Counted from the first letter of the stretch, positions 1 through 8,794 are shown. The stretch: DNA of 64,000 bases from Actinomycetospora endophytica (GCF_021026375.1 NZ_JAJNDB010000008.1:1-64000); one strand, 5' to 3'. Translations and numbers: made by a program. The notes: a model not told the origin generated them from the sequence alone.

Positions 1-271
1 CCAGCGCGGCGGCCACGTCGTGTTTGGAGGGGAAGTGGAAATACAGCGCGCCTTTGCTGCCCGGCGCCTGGCTGAGCAGGTCGTTAAGGCTGGTGCCGTG
101 ATACCCCTGCGCGGCAAATTGCTCGCCGGCAGCGACCAGCATGGCGTGGCGGGTCGTCGCGGCGCGCTGCTGTTGCCGGTTCGGGCGACCACGCTCGGGC
201 GGGAGACCGGCCCGGTGGCCGGTTTGGGCGTCGGCGGGGGGCGGGCTGGTCATCGGTGGGGTGCTTTCCAT
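1..271 (-). CDS. TetR-family regulator, gamma-butyrolactone-receptor-like, 3' end outside window
   Basis: Reading from the ATG at 271 towards position 1, the first ~40 residues are Pro/Arg-rich. A TetR N-terminal helix-turn-helix follows: RHAMLVAAGEQFAAQGYHG, then SKGALYFHFPSKHDVA. The KGALYFHFxSK signature is typical of the ArpA/gamma-butyrolactone receptor branch of TetR proteins, which bind DNA as dimers and release it on ligand binding. The ligand-binding domain lies beyond the window, so ligand and target are unknown. No stop interrupts the visible 90 codons. Confidence 0.8.
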   Translation of the reverse strand, partial: MESTPPMTSPPPADAQTGHRAGLPPERGRPNRQQQRAATTRHAMLVAAGEQFAAQGYHGTSLNDLLSQAPGSKGALYFHFPSKHDVAAAL

Positions 272-779
272 GGGCCGAGCGTGAGACTGGGGCGGTCGAG
301 GGCGGCCTGGCCCGGGCCACGCCGCAGGCGGTGACCGGCGGTTCCGGGCCGGGGTATCGGCAACACTGCAGCGACAATGAGACGGGCACCGGGATCAGGA
401 CCGGAGTATATGCGCGGTGGAAGCGTCACCAACCGGTGCCGCGCTGCATCGGGAGGTAGGTCCGCCTGCCCGACCAGACATCGGCTCTGGGTCGAGTAGC
501 AGCGTCCTACCGCTCCCTGCGGTGTTCAATCACTTCGGCGAGGGCGCAGCCGGATCGGGACGCAGCATCCGATCACGCCGAGGGACGGGGCCATACGAAG
601 CAGTCCAATTCAGGTCCGGAGTCCGCCAAGCAGCCGTCACATGATCTGGGGAGGCGGCGGCCCGGGCGGCCCGGGCCAGGCGTGCAGGCCGGTCCGTCGG
701 TTGTCGTGGGCTCGAGTCTGTGGCACCGGCGGCCCGGTGCGCGGCGCCGGTCGCCCGGATCGCGGCGGGCCTGTTCCGC
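272..779. other. Gene-poor stretch upstream of the TetR gene
   Basis: Open frames here are Arg/Gly/Pro-rich, have no plausible ribosome site and resemble no family I recognise. The stretch must contain the promoter of the TetR gene, but I see no convincing operator palindrome or -10/-35 pair. Confidence 0.4.
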
Positions 780-926
780 TCAGCCCGAGGCGGTGAGGTC
801 GAGCAGGAGCCAGACGATCGCCGCCGACGCGGCAAGGGCCGCAGAGACCAGCAGCAGCACTGTCGCGATCTCCCACCGCCGCAGCACGGCGTCATCGTCG
901 CCCCGCGCGCTGGGCAGTCCGGTCAC
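780..926 (-). CDS. Small single-pass membrane protein
   Basis: A GTG start at 926 gives a 48-residue protein. It has a short charged N-terminus (ARGDDDAVLRRWE) and one long hydrophobic helix of about 25 residues (IATVLLLVSAALAASAAIVW). The layout is that of a small single-pass membrane protein. The frame is open further upstream to 1028, but the extra residues look non-coding. No family is recognised and the ribosome site is weak. Confidence 0.45.
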   Translation of the reverse strand: MTGLPSARGDDDAVLRRWEIATVLLLVSAALAASAAIVWLLLDLTASG

Positions 927-1321
927 GACATGGCAGTCTCGGCCAACCGGGCCCCGAGATCCAGGGCTGCTCGGCCGATCCGCGCCGGGGACACGAAGCC
1001 CTGTGATCGCGAGCTCGCCAATCCTCATGGCCGCGCCCCGTTCAGTGGATCAGTCATGGCCCGGTGGCCGGAAACGTCCGCGGTGCTGGTCCAAGGCGCC
1101 GCGTCCACCGATGCCGACATCGTTTTCTGTGTTCTCACCGGGCTCCCGCCACCTGTTGGCGGTAGCGGAGCCGCCCGGCCCGATCGGACAAATGGCGCGC
1201 CCGGGGCCGAGGCACCGCGGCGAGACCCGCAGTTCCAACATCCACGGTCTTGCGGCAGGATCTTGGCTGGCCACTCCGGCGGCGGGGAACGCTCAGGCGG
1301 CGGGGTGCGGAAGGGGGACTG
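927..1321. other. Intergenic, no supported gene
   Basis: Overlapping frames on both strands are arginine-rich shadows. A purine-rich GGAAGGGGG just before 1322 serves as ribosome site for the next gene. I see nothing else of note. Confidence 0.4.
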
Positions 1322-1705
1322 ATGCCCGAGGAGATCGACCCGATCGCGGCGGCGGCCTATGCCGATCTGGATACCACCGAGGTCGCGGTCAGCCGGGTGG
1401 CGAGCATTCTCACGGTGCGCGACGGGATCGCCGCCGAGCGCCGGGGACGGGTGGACGCGCTGGAGTCCTGGGGATCGACCGCGCCGTGGCCGATCGCCCG
1501 CAAGATCGTCGCCAGCCTGCGCAGCGCCGGCTGGCAGCCGCCGGCCCCGGAGCGCGTCGAAGCGGTCGCCGAACGCGCTAACCGGGACCGTGCTCGGTAC
1601 AAGGCGTGGTTCGACGGCCTCAACGCCGACGACCGGGCCCGTGTCGTTGAGCACTACAGCGAACACGGCGACTATCCAGCCGACCTTCAGCCCCCCGGGC
1701 CCTAA
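1322..1705 (+). CDS. Hypothetical protein, 127 aa, soluble and helical
   Basis: The ATG at 1322 follows a GGAAGGGGG ribosome site by 5 bases, so the longer upstream frame is not needed. The protein is acidic and Ala/Arg-rich with no membrane segment. It is probably mostly helical (PIAAAAYADLDTTEVAVSR at the N-terminus; ERANRDRARYKAWFDGLNAD in the middle). Codon usage looks genuine (GC-rich third positions). No domain is recognised and no function can be assigned. Confidence 0.65.
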   Translation: MPEEIDPIAAAAYADLDTTEVAVSRVASILTVRDGIAAERRGRVDALESWGSTAPWPIARKIVASLRSAGWQPPAPERVEAVAERANRDRARYKAWFDGLNADDRARVVEHYSEHGDYPADLQPPGP

Positions 1706-1911
1706 CCGCCGGGTCGGTATCTGTGGGATCAGGGCACTGTCACGAGGACGGGATCTCTCATTGCTGGGTTCGGTGACAGTCCTGGTGCTCGGTAGGATCC
1801 CGGTTGCGCCATGTCGGTAGGTCCCGCCCGGTTCTCGCCCTTGCCGTCTGGGTTGGGAGGGTCATCTGCCGCTAAACGGTGACCGTGCGCGGGTCCCGCG
1901 GATGACGGTGA

Positions 1912-2040
1912 GGCGCAAGAGCGGTCTGGCGCCGCGACGAGCCGAAGGACGTCGCGAAACCCGGCGGCTGGTGGGCGTGCTGGGCCTTCAGCGATCTCGC
2001 CGACGAAGCGATCATGCACCCGGCCGGGCATGCCGGTTGA
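1912..2040 (+). pseudogene. Possible C-terminal gene remnant
   Basis: After an in-frame TGA the stretch reads WRRDEPKDVAKPGGWWACW and then AFSDLADEAIMHPAGHAG before TGA. The Trp-rich composition and codon choice look like genuine protein, but no start codon or ribosome site precedes it. It is best read as the 3' end of a gene whose 5' part has been lost. The parent family is not recognised. The rest of the 1706-2169 gap holds an ACTGTCAC ... GTGACAGT inverted repeat near 1737-1780 and no gene. Confidence 0.3.
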
Positions 2041-2169
2041 GCGCTGCCGCCCCTGACACCGGGGTTACGGGGCGACGCGGGGCCCGGCGCTCGATCCGCT
2101 GGGGTCCGTTCACCTCGCAGACGCCGGGCCGCCGCGTCCCGTCGAGAGTCCTCCGGCCTCGCTCAACGG

Positions 2170-2885
2170 TCAAACTCGTGCCCCACCGGGACAGTGCAGC
2201 CGCTGACCTGGGTCAGCGGCCACGCTGGTCCGCACTGGTCGTTCCACCACCCAGCGCAGCTCGAACGCGGCCGCGGCCAACGCCTCGTGGACGGCATCGG
2301 CGTCGGTGGTGAGCGCGCAGACGGTGACACCCAGGCCGGCGTGACGCAGGTAGCGTTCGGCGAACAGGAGCAGGGCCGCGAAGGCGCCGTCCTGGGCTGA
2401 GCCCTCGACGTGCTGGTCCGGGGGCAGGGCAAGTACTACGTGGCGCAGCTCGGGGTGAGGTCGCCGGTGGCGGCGGGCCACGGCTACCGGCACCGGGCGT
2501 CCTCGAACAGGGTGTGATGCGGCCGGATCCGGGCCCGTAGCCGCCGGTGAGTGCGTCCGATCAGCAGACCCGCATGGCCCACCGTTGCGGCGTGCGGGCC
2601 CGCGGCGACCTTGGAGGCCTGCTGCTCGGCGCACCGGGCCCGCACCCCCCCCGTGAGGCCTGCGAGGCCGGTCTCGGCGCAGCGCAGCGCGGCCAGTTCG
2701 CGGTCTGCCGCGGCGCGCGACCCGCCGAGGACCACGGGGGTGCGAACGGTGAGTACCTGCACGTCGACGTGCCAGAGCTTGGCCAGGGGTACGGCCAGGG
2801 CGAGCGCGTCGCGGGCTCCGGCGCTGCCGTCGTAGCCGACGACGAGCTCGTCTCGACGCGTCCGCGCGGAGCTGGGGCGCCTCAC
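2170..2885 (-). pseudogene. Universal-stress-type protein, frameshifted
   Basis: From a GTG at 2885 the frame encodes a UspA-like fold: ELVVGYDGSAGARDALALA (beta1 plus nucleotide loop), a VVLGGSRAAADRELAALR helix and a glycine stretch GHAGLLIGRTHRR. It hits a stop at 2484 right after TLFEDARCR. One base out of register the sequence continues smoothly (VPVAVARRHRRPHPELRHVV ... VVERPVRTSVAADPGQRL) to a stop at 2170. Adding one base near 2495 would join both parts. The gene is therefore frameshifted, or the sequence has an error there. It follows the membrane gene at 2932-3723 by 46 bases and probably shared its transcript. Confidence 0.6.
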
Positions 2886-2931
2886 GGGGCACCGCGCCTG
2901 GTCATGGTCGGTCGCGAAGTCCGCGTCATCC

Positions 2932-3723
2932 TCAGACCTCGCTGACCGGCGGTGGGGTAGGGGAGCCGGCGATGAAGTTCTCGGGATGTCCCGCGACGGG
3001 GTAGGGGTCGTCGGTGATCCACCGCTGGAATCCTGCTGGGTCCCGTCGGGCCAGCTCATCGAGATACCGGCGCCGGTCGTCGACGACCCGGGCGCGGCCC
3101 AGGGCGTCGCTGGTGGCGCGCAGGGCGAGGAAGCTGAGTTTCCACTCGCGGCACAGCGACGCGGTCGGCAACGACTCCAGCGAGACCGCGCGGTGGGACC
3201 ACTCGCTCACCACCTCGACCGGCCTACGCGCTGGAGCCTCGGAGGGTGGGGGCGCGGGGAGCTGCGCGGCTGCGGCGTGCAGCAACTCCAGCACCGCGAA
3301 GGTCAGGATGCTCGCGGCCACGACCAGGGTGACCAGCTCACCGAGCGCACCCGACGCCGAGGTGTGGTGCATGAACGCTGGCGCGGTGCAGCCGATCGCG
3401 ATCGCCAGGACGAGCAGGATCAGTGCCTGCTGCGAGCTGTGGGGAAGCCGCCCCGCGGGCCGGCTGGAGCCGGGGTCGGCGTGCCCGGTGCTGGCCGGCT
3501 CGCACAGACAGACCGCGACGCCGATGAACGTGATCGCCAGCAAGGTGATCGCGACGGCGCCGACGCCGGCCGCCGAGGATGGGAACGCGGCCGCGGCGCA
3601 CCCGGTGGCGACCGCCACGACAGACACTGACGGTCCCGTCGGAAGCGCCTTGGCCAGCAGGGCCAGCGCCGCGGTCCCACCGGCCGGGCGTCCGCTGGGG
3701 CTGTTGGTGCCGTTGATGCTCAT
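2932..3723 (-). CDS. Conserved membrane protein under a fluoride riboswitch
   Basis: The 263-residue protein has about four hydrophobic segments in its first 160 residues (VSVVAVATGCAAAAF, VGAVAITLLAITFIGVAV, ALILLVLAIAIGCTAPAF, LVTLVVAASILTFAVLEL). A soluble C-terminal part follows, with SLCREWKLSFLAL and YLDELARRDPAGFQRWI. A related membrane protein is encoded at 17256-18323. The ATG at 3723 has a GGGAGG ribosome site that lies inside the expression platform of the riboswitch at 3751-3804, so it is probably made when fluoride is present. Its role is unknown. Confidence 0.75.
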   Translation of the reverse strand: MSINGTNSPSGRPAGGTAALALLAKALPTGPSVSVVAVATGCAAAAFPSSAAGVGAVAITLLAITFIGVAVCLCEPASTGHADPGSSRPAGRLPHSSQQALILLVLAIAIGCTAPAFMHHTSASGALGELVTLVVAASILTFAVLELLHAAAAQLPAPPPSEAPARRPVEVVSEWSHRAVSLESLPTASLCREWKLSFLALRATSDALGRARVVDDRRRYLDELARRDPAGFQRWITDDPYPVAGHPENFIAGSPTPPPVSEV

Positions 3724-3750
3724 CCCACGCGGCCTCCCTGGTCAGACGTG

Positions 3751-3804
3751 CAACCAGGGACCGTCAGCGGATTCTGCCGCAGTTGAGGTGAGCCCCATCA
3801 CCTA
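3751..3804 (-). promoter_or_regulatory. Fluoride riboswitch (crcB motif), copy 1
   Basis: The minus strand reads GGTGATGGGGCTCACC (P1 with its loop), then AACTGC, then GCTGACGGTCCCTGG. This is the conserved layout of the fluoride aptamer: GG-GATGG loop, AACNGC and GCTGATGG...CC. The 3' strand TCCCTGG is complementary to CCAGGGA of the downstream ribosome site. It can therefore pair either with the P1 loop (fluoride bound) or with the ribosome site. It controls 2932-3723. Confidence 0.9.
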
Positions 3805-3920
3805 GCGCGTTAGTTTACAGCCCAGCCGGGCGGGTGCGCCAGCGATGGTGACCCGATTCGGTGGTGTCTGAGCGATGAATGCGATTCCTCGGTGTTCTGC
3901 AATTGGTCGTCGGCGCTCCC

Positions 3921-4763
3921 TCAACCGGGGAACGCTGGATCACTTCGGCGCGCAGCGGGTCGTGTCGGTCCCGCAGTTCGGATTCGTCGCCGGGTAGCCA
4001 GGTCTGCGAACCAGAACGTGCTCTTGGCTCGGTAGCGCGGGTACACGGTGATGCCGCGCTCATCGAGGAGCCGCTCGAACTCCGTCGCCCTCGCCGTGGC
4101 CTGCTCGGGTCGGCAGCGGGTCGAGAGCTCGACCAGCTCCCGGCCACCGGGGAACCGGAAATGCTCCAGGTCGACCCGGACCTCTCCGGCGCTCTTGACC
4201 CGGTGCACGACCAGCGGGCCGTGCACCACCAGGCCCTCGAGGCCCGCGTCGTCGACGATCTCGTGCCCGCCGTGGCACGCCCACCCGCGCTGGGCCGGGC
4301 ACAGCAGCCGCCCTGGCGGGAGATCGCCACCGATCACGCCCGCCGCGACGCCCGGATCCACGCCGCGCCGGACCTCGATGTCCTGCCACGTCGAGCCGGG
4401 CGTCACGTCGATCTCGATCCGCGCGCCGGGTGGGACATCCGCCTCATCGACAGGACCCGCCCGGCGGGCGGAGACCGCCAGGTCGTAGCGCCCCCGGGCC
4501 CGACCTCGCAGACGAACCTCGACACCGGCCCGCAGCAGATCCAGCGCCGGGGTGTCCAGCAGATACATCCGACGCTGGCTCCAGGCCAGCGACGAACGTC
4601 CGGTTAGCAGTTCGGCCGCCGCGCCCGCCGGGCCGGCCAGCGCCACCTTGAACTCGACACTGCCGGCGTGGGTGACCGCGCCCAGCTTTTCCCGAGTGCC
4701 TCGGGTGACCCGAACCTGATCACGTCCCCGCGACCGGCGCGGGCCACGCCGGCTCCCTGTCAC
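3921..4763 (-). CDS. CYTH-like (triphosphate tunnel) domain protein
   Basis: The 280-residue protein contains SVEFKVAL near residue 36, RRMYLLDTPALDLLRAGVEV around 65-84 followed by RLRGRAR, and later basic strands (LVVHRVKSAG, RYRAKSTFWFADL). A hydrophobic strand, a 'DTPxLdL' strand and a following R.R strand match the CYTH/triphosphate tunnel metalloenzyme fold. That fold binds triphosphate-type substrates with metal. The ExExK motif is incomplete (only EFK), so catalysis is doubtful. The start is GTG. No riboswitch is seen directly upstream. The family assignment is tentative. Confidence 0.6.
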   Translation of the reverse strand: MTGSRRGPRRSRGRDQVRVTRGTREKLGAVTHAGSVEFKVALAGPAGAAAELLTGRSSLAWSQRRMYLLDTPALDLLRAGVEVRLRGRARGRYDLAVSARRAGPVDEADVPPGARIEIDVTPGSTWQDIEVRRGVDPGVAAGVIGGDLPPGRLLCPAQRGWACHGGHEIVDDAGLEGLVVHGPLVVHRVKSAGEVRVDLEHFRFPGGRELVELSTRCRPEQATARATEFERLLDERGITVYPRYRAKSTFWFADLATRRRIRTAGPTRPAARRSDPAFPG

Positions 4764-4891
4764 GGAGCCGGCTCACCCGCGTCGTCAGTATCGCTGCGGC
4801 CCCCACGGCACCTCCGTTCTTGAGACGAGAACAACCCGGGTGGCCATGCCGGAAGCGCCGCGCGCGGCGACCTCGGTCGTCCCCGGTCCGG

Positions 4892-5545
4892 CTAACCGGA
4901 GAGCTGCCCGGCGGTCGCGGCCGGCCCGGGCGCCGGCGGGGTGGGTGTCGACTCGCCGGGGCCGTCCAGGCAGGCGTGCACACTGCGGATAGCGGACCGC
5001 ATCGTGTGCAGCAGGAACTCGTCGCGCTCGGGCGTCGCGCTCGGCAGCCGCGCTCGCAGTCGCTGGAATGTGCTGGCCAACGTCGCGGGCCCGCATCCCC
5101 ATCGGGCGATCAGCGATCGCGCCCCGCGCCGCCCTCCGGGACCGCGGCTGCTTCGGTGCTCGAGGCGGCGAGCCTCAGCGGCGAGGCGCCAGAAGAGGGT
5201 CTCCTCCGGAGCCAGGAGCAGCCCGGCGTCGGCGAGCGTGACCGCGACCGCGGCCTGCACCAGGTCGCGGCGCGACCGCGAGCGCGTTCCGATCAGTTCG
5301 GGGGCGAACAGGGTCAGCTGAGGACGAGTCTGATCGGACAGCGCGTCGTTGATCAGACGGCCCAGCTGCGCCAGGCTTGGATCCACGGCGCGTGGATGGT
5401 CCCCGAACCGCTCGCCGCACAGCAGCGAGACGTACTCCAGCAGGCAGGCGCCGTCCCCGGTGTGGTGATGGCGACCCGCCGTGAGCAAAGGCATCGCGGC
5501 GCCCGAACGCACCGGATCGGCGTCGCGATAGCGATACACGTACAT
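4892..5545 (-). CDS. Conserved hypothetical protein, paralogue of 6572-7252
   Basis: The ATG at 5545 follows a GGAGG ribosome site by 9 bases. Residues 18-75 (GRHHHTGDGACLLEYVSLLCG, then HPRAVDPSLAQLGRLINDAL and LFAPELIGTRS) match the second gene of this type at 6572-7252 position by position. The shared core is G-R-HH-x(4-5)-C-x-x-EYVS-x-L, followed by an ND-x-L helix and a PxLIGT segment. No membrane segments are present. I do not recognise a named domain. Two copies in one island suggest a dosage- or partner-specific role. Confidence 0.7.
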   Translation of the reverse strand: MYVYRYRDADPVRSGAAMPLLTAGRHHHTGDGACLLEYVSLLCGERFGDHPRAVDPSLAQLGRLINDALSDQTRPQLTLFAPELIGTRSRSRRDLVQAAVAVTLADAGLLLAPEETLFWRLAAEARRLEHRSSRGPGGRRGARSLIARWGCGPATLASTFQRLRARLPSATPERDEFLLHTMRSAIRSVHACLDGPGESTPTPPAPGPAATAGQLSG

Positions 5546-5589
5546 GAGATTGACCTCCGAACTAGTGAGCCCCGACCGGGGCGACTGGC

Positions 5590-5690
5590 TATTTCCGTAG
5601 CGGCCACAAAGACCGGCGGACCGAATACCACCGGGTCAGCTGACGACGAGATGTTTATGTGGACCGGGACCGCGGGCCCCATCGGGCACC
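5590..5690 (-). pseudogene. 5' remnant of an acetate-transporter-like (GPR1/FUN34/YaaH) gene
   Basis: On the minus strand a frame from an ATG at 5682 reads PAVPVHINISSSADPVVFG then PPVFVAATE. This parallels the N-terminus of the intact protein at 7844-8554 (TAVPVHVGGFSDPLVFGLPV). After about 35 codons the similarity ends and the ribosome site of the gene at 4892-5545 follows. The remainder, with all membrane helices, is missing. A copy of this transporter was evidently deleted here. Confidence 0.5.
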
Positions 5691-5840
5691 GCGATGACCC
5701 TGCGGCGCGAGAGCATGCGGGGCATCGTCCCGGCGCCCGGCCAGGGTCGGGTCGACCGCCCCATTCCAGCCTCCTCTCAGGTACTTGGCGTTGACCCCGC
5801 GATCAGGAGCGGCCAATTCGATGAACTCAGAACAGACCTC

Positions 5841-6350
5841 CTACATGGCGGCGTGAACCGCCCCGTCCGTGTCGTGCGTGTGGCCGATGAGGCGAGTGAG
5901 GAGTCGCCGCAGGGTTCGGCCGCTAGCGGCGACCTCGGCGGCGTCGAGGGGGTCGAGGGCGGCGGCTTCGGCGACGGCGGCGTGGGGCGCGGCCTGCTGC
6001 AGGGCCTGGTGACCGGCCTCGGTCAGCGTGAGGCCTCCGGGGTGCGATCCCCGGCTCGCGGTGCACTCGATCAGCGCTGCGGTGATGAGCCGGGACACCA
6101 GCGGGCTGACGGCCTGCGGTGTGGTGAGCAGGGTGCAGGCCAGCTCACGTCGGCTCAGCCCGGGGCGCTGCGCGATGAGGGTTAACGCCACGAGTTGGCG
6201 CAGGGTGAGCCCGGCATCTGCGACGGCGCGGTCGACGCGGCGCTCGAGCAGGTGTGCGAGCTGCGCGATCAGGTGGGTCAACAGCTCGTCGGGCACCACG
6301 TCCCGTCGCCGTTCCATCCCGTCCATCTCGTTCGGCATCCTCTTATCCAC
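5841..6350 (-). CDS. MarR-family transcriptional regulator
   Basis: The protein of up to 169 residues has the MarR winged-helix layout: an N-terminal dimer helix (ELLTHLIAQLAHLLERRVDR), LTLRQLVALTLIAQRPGLSR, the recognition region TTPQAVSPLVSRLITAALI, and a wing SRGSHPGGLTLTEAGHQAL. MarR proteins bind small ligands and repress nearby genes. The start may be GTG at 6350 or ATG at 6338. It lies between the two conserved-family paralogues on the same strand, so the targets may be local, but no clear operator palindrome is visible. Confidence 0.85.
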   Translation of the reverse strand: MDKRMPNEMDGMERRRDVVPDELLTHLIAQLAHLLERRVDRAVADAGLTLRQLVALTLIAQRPGLSRRELACTLLTTPQAVSPLVSRLITAALIECTASRGSHPGGLTLTEAGHQALQQAAPHAAVAEAAALDPLDAAEVAASGRTLRRLLTRLIGHTHDTDGAVHAAM

Positions 6351-6571
6351 AGCAGGTCCGACTGGAGTTCGCGCGCCGCGCCTTCGCGGCTCCGGAGCAG
6401 ACCTCGGTGGGCGTGCACCAGGACTCCGCTCCGGTCGAGCGGGCTTTACTCACCGACACTGTCCGTGCCGCCCCCGCCGAGCTGGCCAGGTAGCTGGGGA
6501 AGACGTTCCGGGCGGTGAGCGCGAACGGGGACCCAGTCGCGGGGTCCGGGACGAGGCAGGCGAATCCATGC

Positions 6572-7252
6572 TCAGTGCGAGGCGGGTCGTGGGCCGCGCT
6601 CGCTGTCGAGGCCGGTCGTGATCGGGGGGAGGCCGAGCGTGTCGCGGGTGGTGGTGACTGCGTCGGCGAGGGCGGCGAGCAGCAACCGATCTCCCTCGGG
6701 GTGGGGTAGTCGGTCCGCGGCGGCCCAGGCCGTGGCCAGCAGCGCGTGGCGGTCCACGGTCCACAGCGGTTGCCACGGTCGTGCTCGGCGCCACGAGCGG
6801 CCGTTCGGACCGGACGCGGTGTGCCAGTCGACGTGGCGGCCGGCGAGTTCAGCGACGTCTTGCAGCATGTGCTCGTCGGGGGCTGCGGTCAGGCCGGCGC
6901 GGGCGATCGCTCGGTAGACCGCTGCGGGGATGGCGGGATGAGGGCGCCGGGTTCCGATCAGCGCGGGCGCGAGCACCGCGAGCCGGCCACGGGAGCTCTC
7001 GTCGAGGCGGTCGTTGACTCGGCGGGCCAGCCACGCCAGGTGGGGGTGGGTGCAGGCCGGGTGGGCGCTGAACGGGGTTCCGGCCAGCACTGAGACGTAC
7101 TCCATCACACAGCTGCCCTGCTCCGGACCGTGGTGGCGCCCGCGCGAGAGCACCGGCAACCCGGCCGGCGGCGGGTCGCCCGACCCGCCGGGCCCGAATG
7201 TCTCGCCGGGTCGTTCTGCTCGGCGCTCGCGCCGCGCTCCCCACCAGGTCAT
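6572..7252 (-). CDS. Conserved hypothetical protein, paralogue of 4892-5545
   Basis: The 226-residue soluble protein shares the core GRHHGPEQGSCVMEYVSVLAG, then FSAHPACTHPHLAWLARRVN and LAPALIGTRRP, with its paralogue. Its N-terminal 30 residues are Arg/Gly/Pro-rich and variable. The C-terminal half has helices rich in Ala and Trp (TVDRHALLATAWAAADRLPH). The ATG overlaps the stop of 7249-7545 (ATGA), so the two are translated together. No function is assigned. Confidence 0.75.
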   Translation of the reverse strand: MTWWGARRERRAERPGETFGPGGSGDPPPAGLPVLSRGRHHGPEQGSCVMEYVSVLAGTPFSAHPACTHPHLAWLARRVNDRLDESSRGRLAVLAPALIGTRRPHPAIPAAVYRAIARAGLTAAPDEHMLQDVAELAGRHVDWHTASGPNGRSWRRARPWQPLWTVDRHALLATAWAAADRLPHPEGDRLLLAALADAVTTTRDTLGLPPITTGLDSERGPRPASH

Positions 7253-7545
7253 GGCCGTCCCTTTCTGTCCGGAGCATCGCCGTCAGCCGGCGGCCGGTCT
7301 CCTGGTTTCGTTGACCTCGGCGACAGGGCGGCGCCCCACCACCCGACGAGGCCACGAGGCCGCGGGTGGCGCCCACGGCGCCGCGCGGGACGATCGGCGG
7401 CAGCTGCCCCTCGGGCGTCGGGTTCTCGGGCGCGTGTCATCGACCTCCGGCCGCTGAGGGCTTTCGCGAGATCGGGATCGTCACGCCGAAGACCATCGGC
7501 AATTCGACCCAGCGCCAGCAACTCGACAATGGTCACGGTGCCCAC
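7249..7545 (-). CDS. Short DUF3040-like protein
   Basis: From a GTG at 7545 the first 35 residues contain LLALGRIADGLRRDDPDLAK. This aligns with the L-x-E/R-LA-x-L-x-x-x-DP-x-L start of the two riboswitch-linked DUF3040 proteins at 14757 and 18663. The rest of the 98 residues is Arg/Pro-rich and has no membrane helix, so it is divergent or truncated. It overlaps the next gene by four bases. Function is unknown. Confidence 0.45.
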   Translation of the reverse strand: MGTVTIVELLALGRIADGLRRDDPDLAKALSGRRSMTRAREPDARGAAAADRPARRRGRHPRPRGLVGWWGAALSPRSTKPGDRPPADGDAPDRKGRP

Positions 7546-7843
7546 CGCCTCACGCGTCGCTGTCGGGACGGTGACTCGCCGGACGCCTTACCGAGCTCGA
7601 TGGCGGAGACGCCCGCGGCAGCCGGCTGGCCCCGTCTGCGGTGTAGTGGTGACGCCTCCGCCCCGACCAGCGGCCTCGGGGTGCCCAAACGTGCCTCTTC
7701 GGTGTCACGGTGACGATGAGTGCGCATGGGGCAGGTCCCCTCTCTGGGCTTGCGCCGGTTCGGTGGAGGCTGGCCTCGAGCCGCGGGTGCGCCGGGATCG
7801 TTGCCGGCCCGGCCCGCGGCCCGAGGTCCTAGTCATGGCCTGG
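7546..7843. other. Intergenic, nothing supported
   Basis: Frames on both strands are short and arginine-rich. I found no fluoride aptamer in this gap although neighbouring gaps carry them. Confidence 0.4.
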
Positions 7844-8554
7844 TCAACGCCACAGCGGCGGTCCCAGCGGCGGCAGGCCACCGGTGGCGCCGGTCGCGGT
7901 CCAGGCCACGTTGAGGAAGGCGTAGAGCCCGATCGCGCAGAAGATGAGGACCGCGATGCCGGCGGCGACGAACAGGATCGGGAGCGAGAGACCGATCGCG
8001 AGCAGGTTCCCCAGGACCGCGAGGTCGACGAAGACCAAGATCAGGATGTAGGCCAGCGGCAGCCGCAGGATGCCCAGCGTCAGCAGCACGAACACGATCG
8101 TCCAGGCCAGGAAGAACATGACCTCGGCGGAGCTGGTCGAGGCGGTGGGAATCTTGAACCAGTCGTTGAACAGCCCGGTGACCAGCACGAACAGGCTGAA
8201 CCAGAACACCCCGAACAGCCCGAAGATCGAGGCGACGATGGAGTTGCCGACGATGATCGCCCACAGCGCGGTGGTGAACTCTCCGAGCCCGGCGGCGAAG
8301 GTGGTCTCGGGCAGCACCGACCCGAGCCCGCTGGGGATCGGGACGAAGCCGACCAGGGCGAAGCCCAGGACCAGCGAGCCGGCGACGAACACCGGCAGTC
8401 CGAACACCAGCGGGTCGCTGAACCCGCCGACGTGGACCGGGACCGCGGTCCGCCCGAGTTGTAGGTGTTCTCCCTCCTGGATCTCTTCGACGGTCAGGTT
8501 GGCGCCGGTTCCGTCGCTTTCTGTGGCGGCGTGGCGCTGAGTCGATTCGGTCAT
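7844..8554 (-). CDS. GPR1/FUN34/YaaH-type (acetate transporter family) membrane protein
   Basis: The ATG at 8554 has a GAAGGAG ribosome site. After a ~45-residue hydrophilic N-terminus the protein has six hydrophobic helices. The first begins FSDPLVFGLPVFVAGSLVLG. A later one contains IFGLFGVFWFSLFVLV, like the F-x-x-x-G-x-FW motif of the family. Members form channels or carriers for acetate, succinate or other small monocarboxylates. A second, more canonical member is at 15170-15823. The family call rests on motif and topology only; substrate unknown. Confidence 0.6.
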   Translation of the reverse strand: MTESTQRHAATESDGTGANLTVEEIQEGEHLQLGRTAVPVHVGGFSDPLVFGLPVFVAGSLVLGFALVGFVPIPSGLGSVLPETTFAAGLGEFTTALWAIIVGNSIVASIFGLFGVFWFSLFVLVTGLFNDWFKIPTASTSSAEVMFFLAWTIVFVLLTLGILRLPLAYILILVFVDLAVLGNLLAIGLSLPILFVAAGIAVLIFCAIGLYAFLNVAWTATGATGGLPPLGPPLWR

Positions 8555-8794
8555 CTCGGAGCACTCCTTCGTGAACGATCACCGAAAATGGGTTGGGTCG
8601 CGTCGCGGTCGCGACGCGCGTGGCCTGGCCCGGAAAATGGCGCGGGCCAGCACGAATTGCCATCGCCGGTGCCCGTGATCGGTCGAGGCGATGGTTGGCG
8701 GTGACGGTCTCGACCGCCCCATGGAGGAAAGAAGTGGTCGAGCTGCGATTTCCGGTCGGCGGGCGCGGCGCACGTGGCACCGGGCCCGCCCGGG

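Noticed and set aside
1730-1805. ACTGTCAC ... GTGACAGT inverted repeat as a riboswitch or operator
   Set aside because: The arms are only 8 bp with a long loop, there is no conserved core, and no gene start is suitably placed.
5640-5710. CGATGGGGCCCGC ... AGCTGACC on the minus strand as a ninth fluoride riboswitch
   Set aside because: P1 does not close, the AACNGC element is missing and the 3' part lacks GGTCCC. The similarity is better explained by the coding sequence of the transporter remnant.
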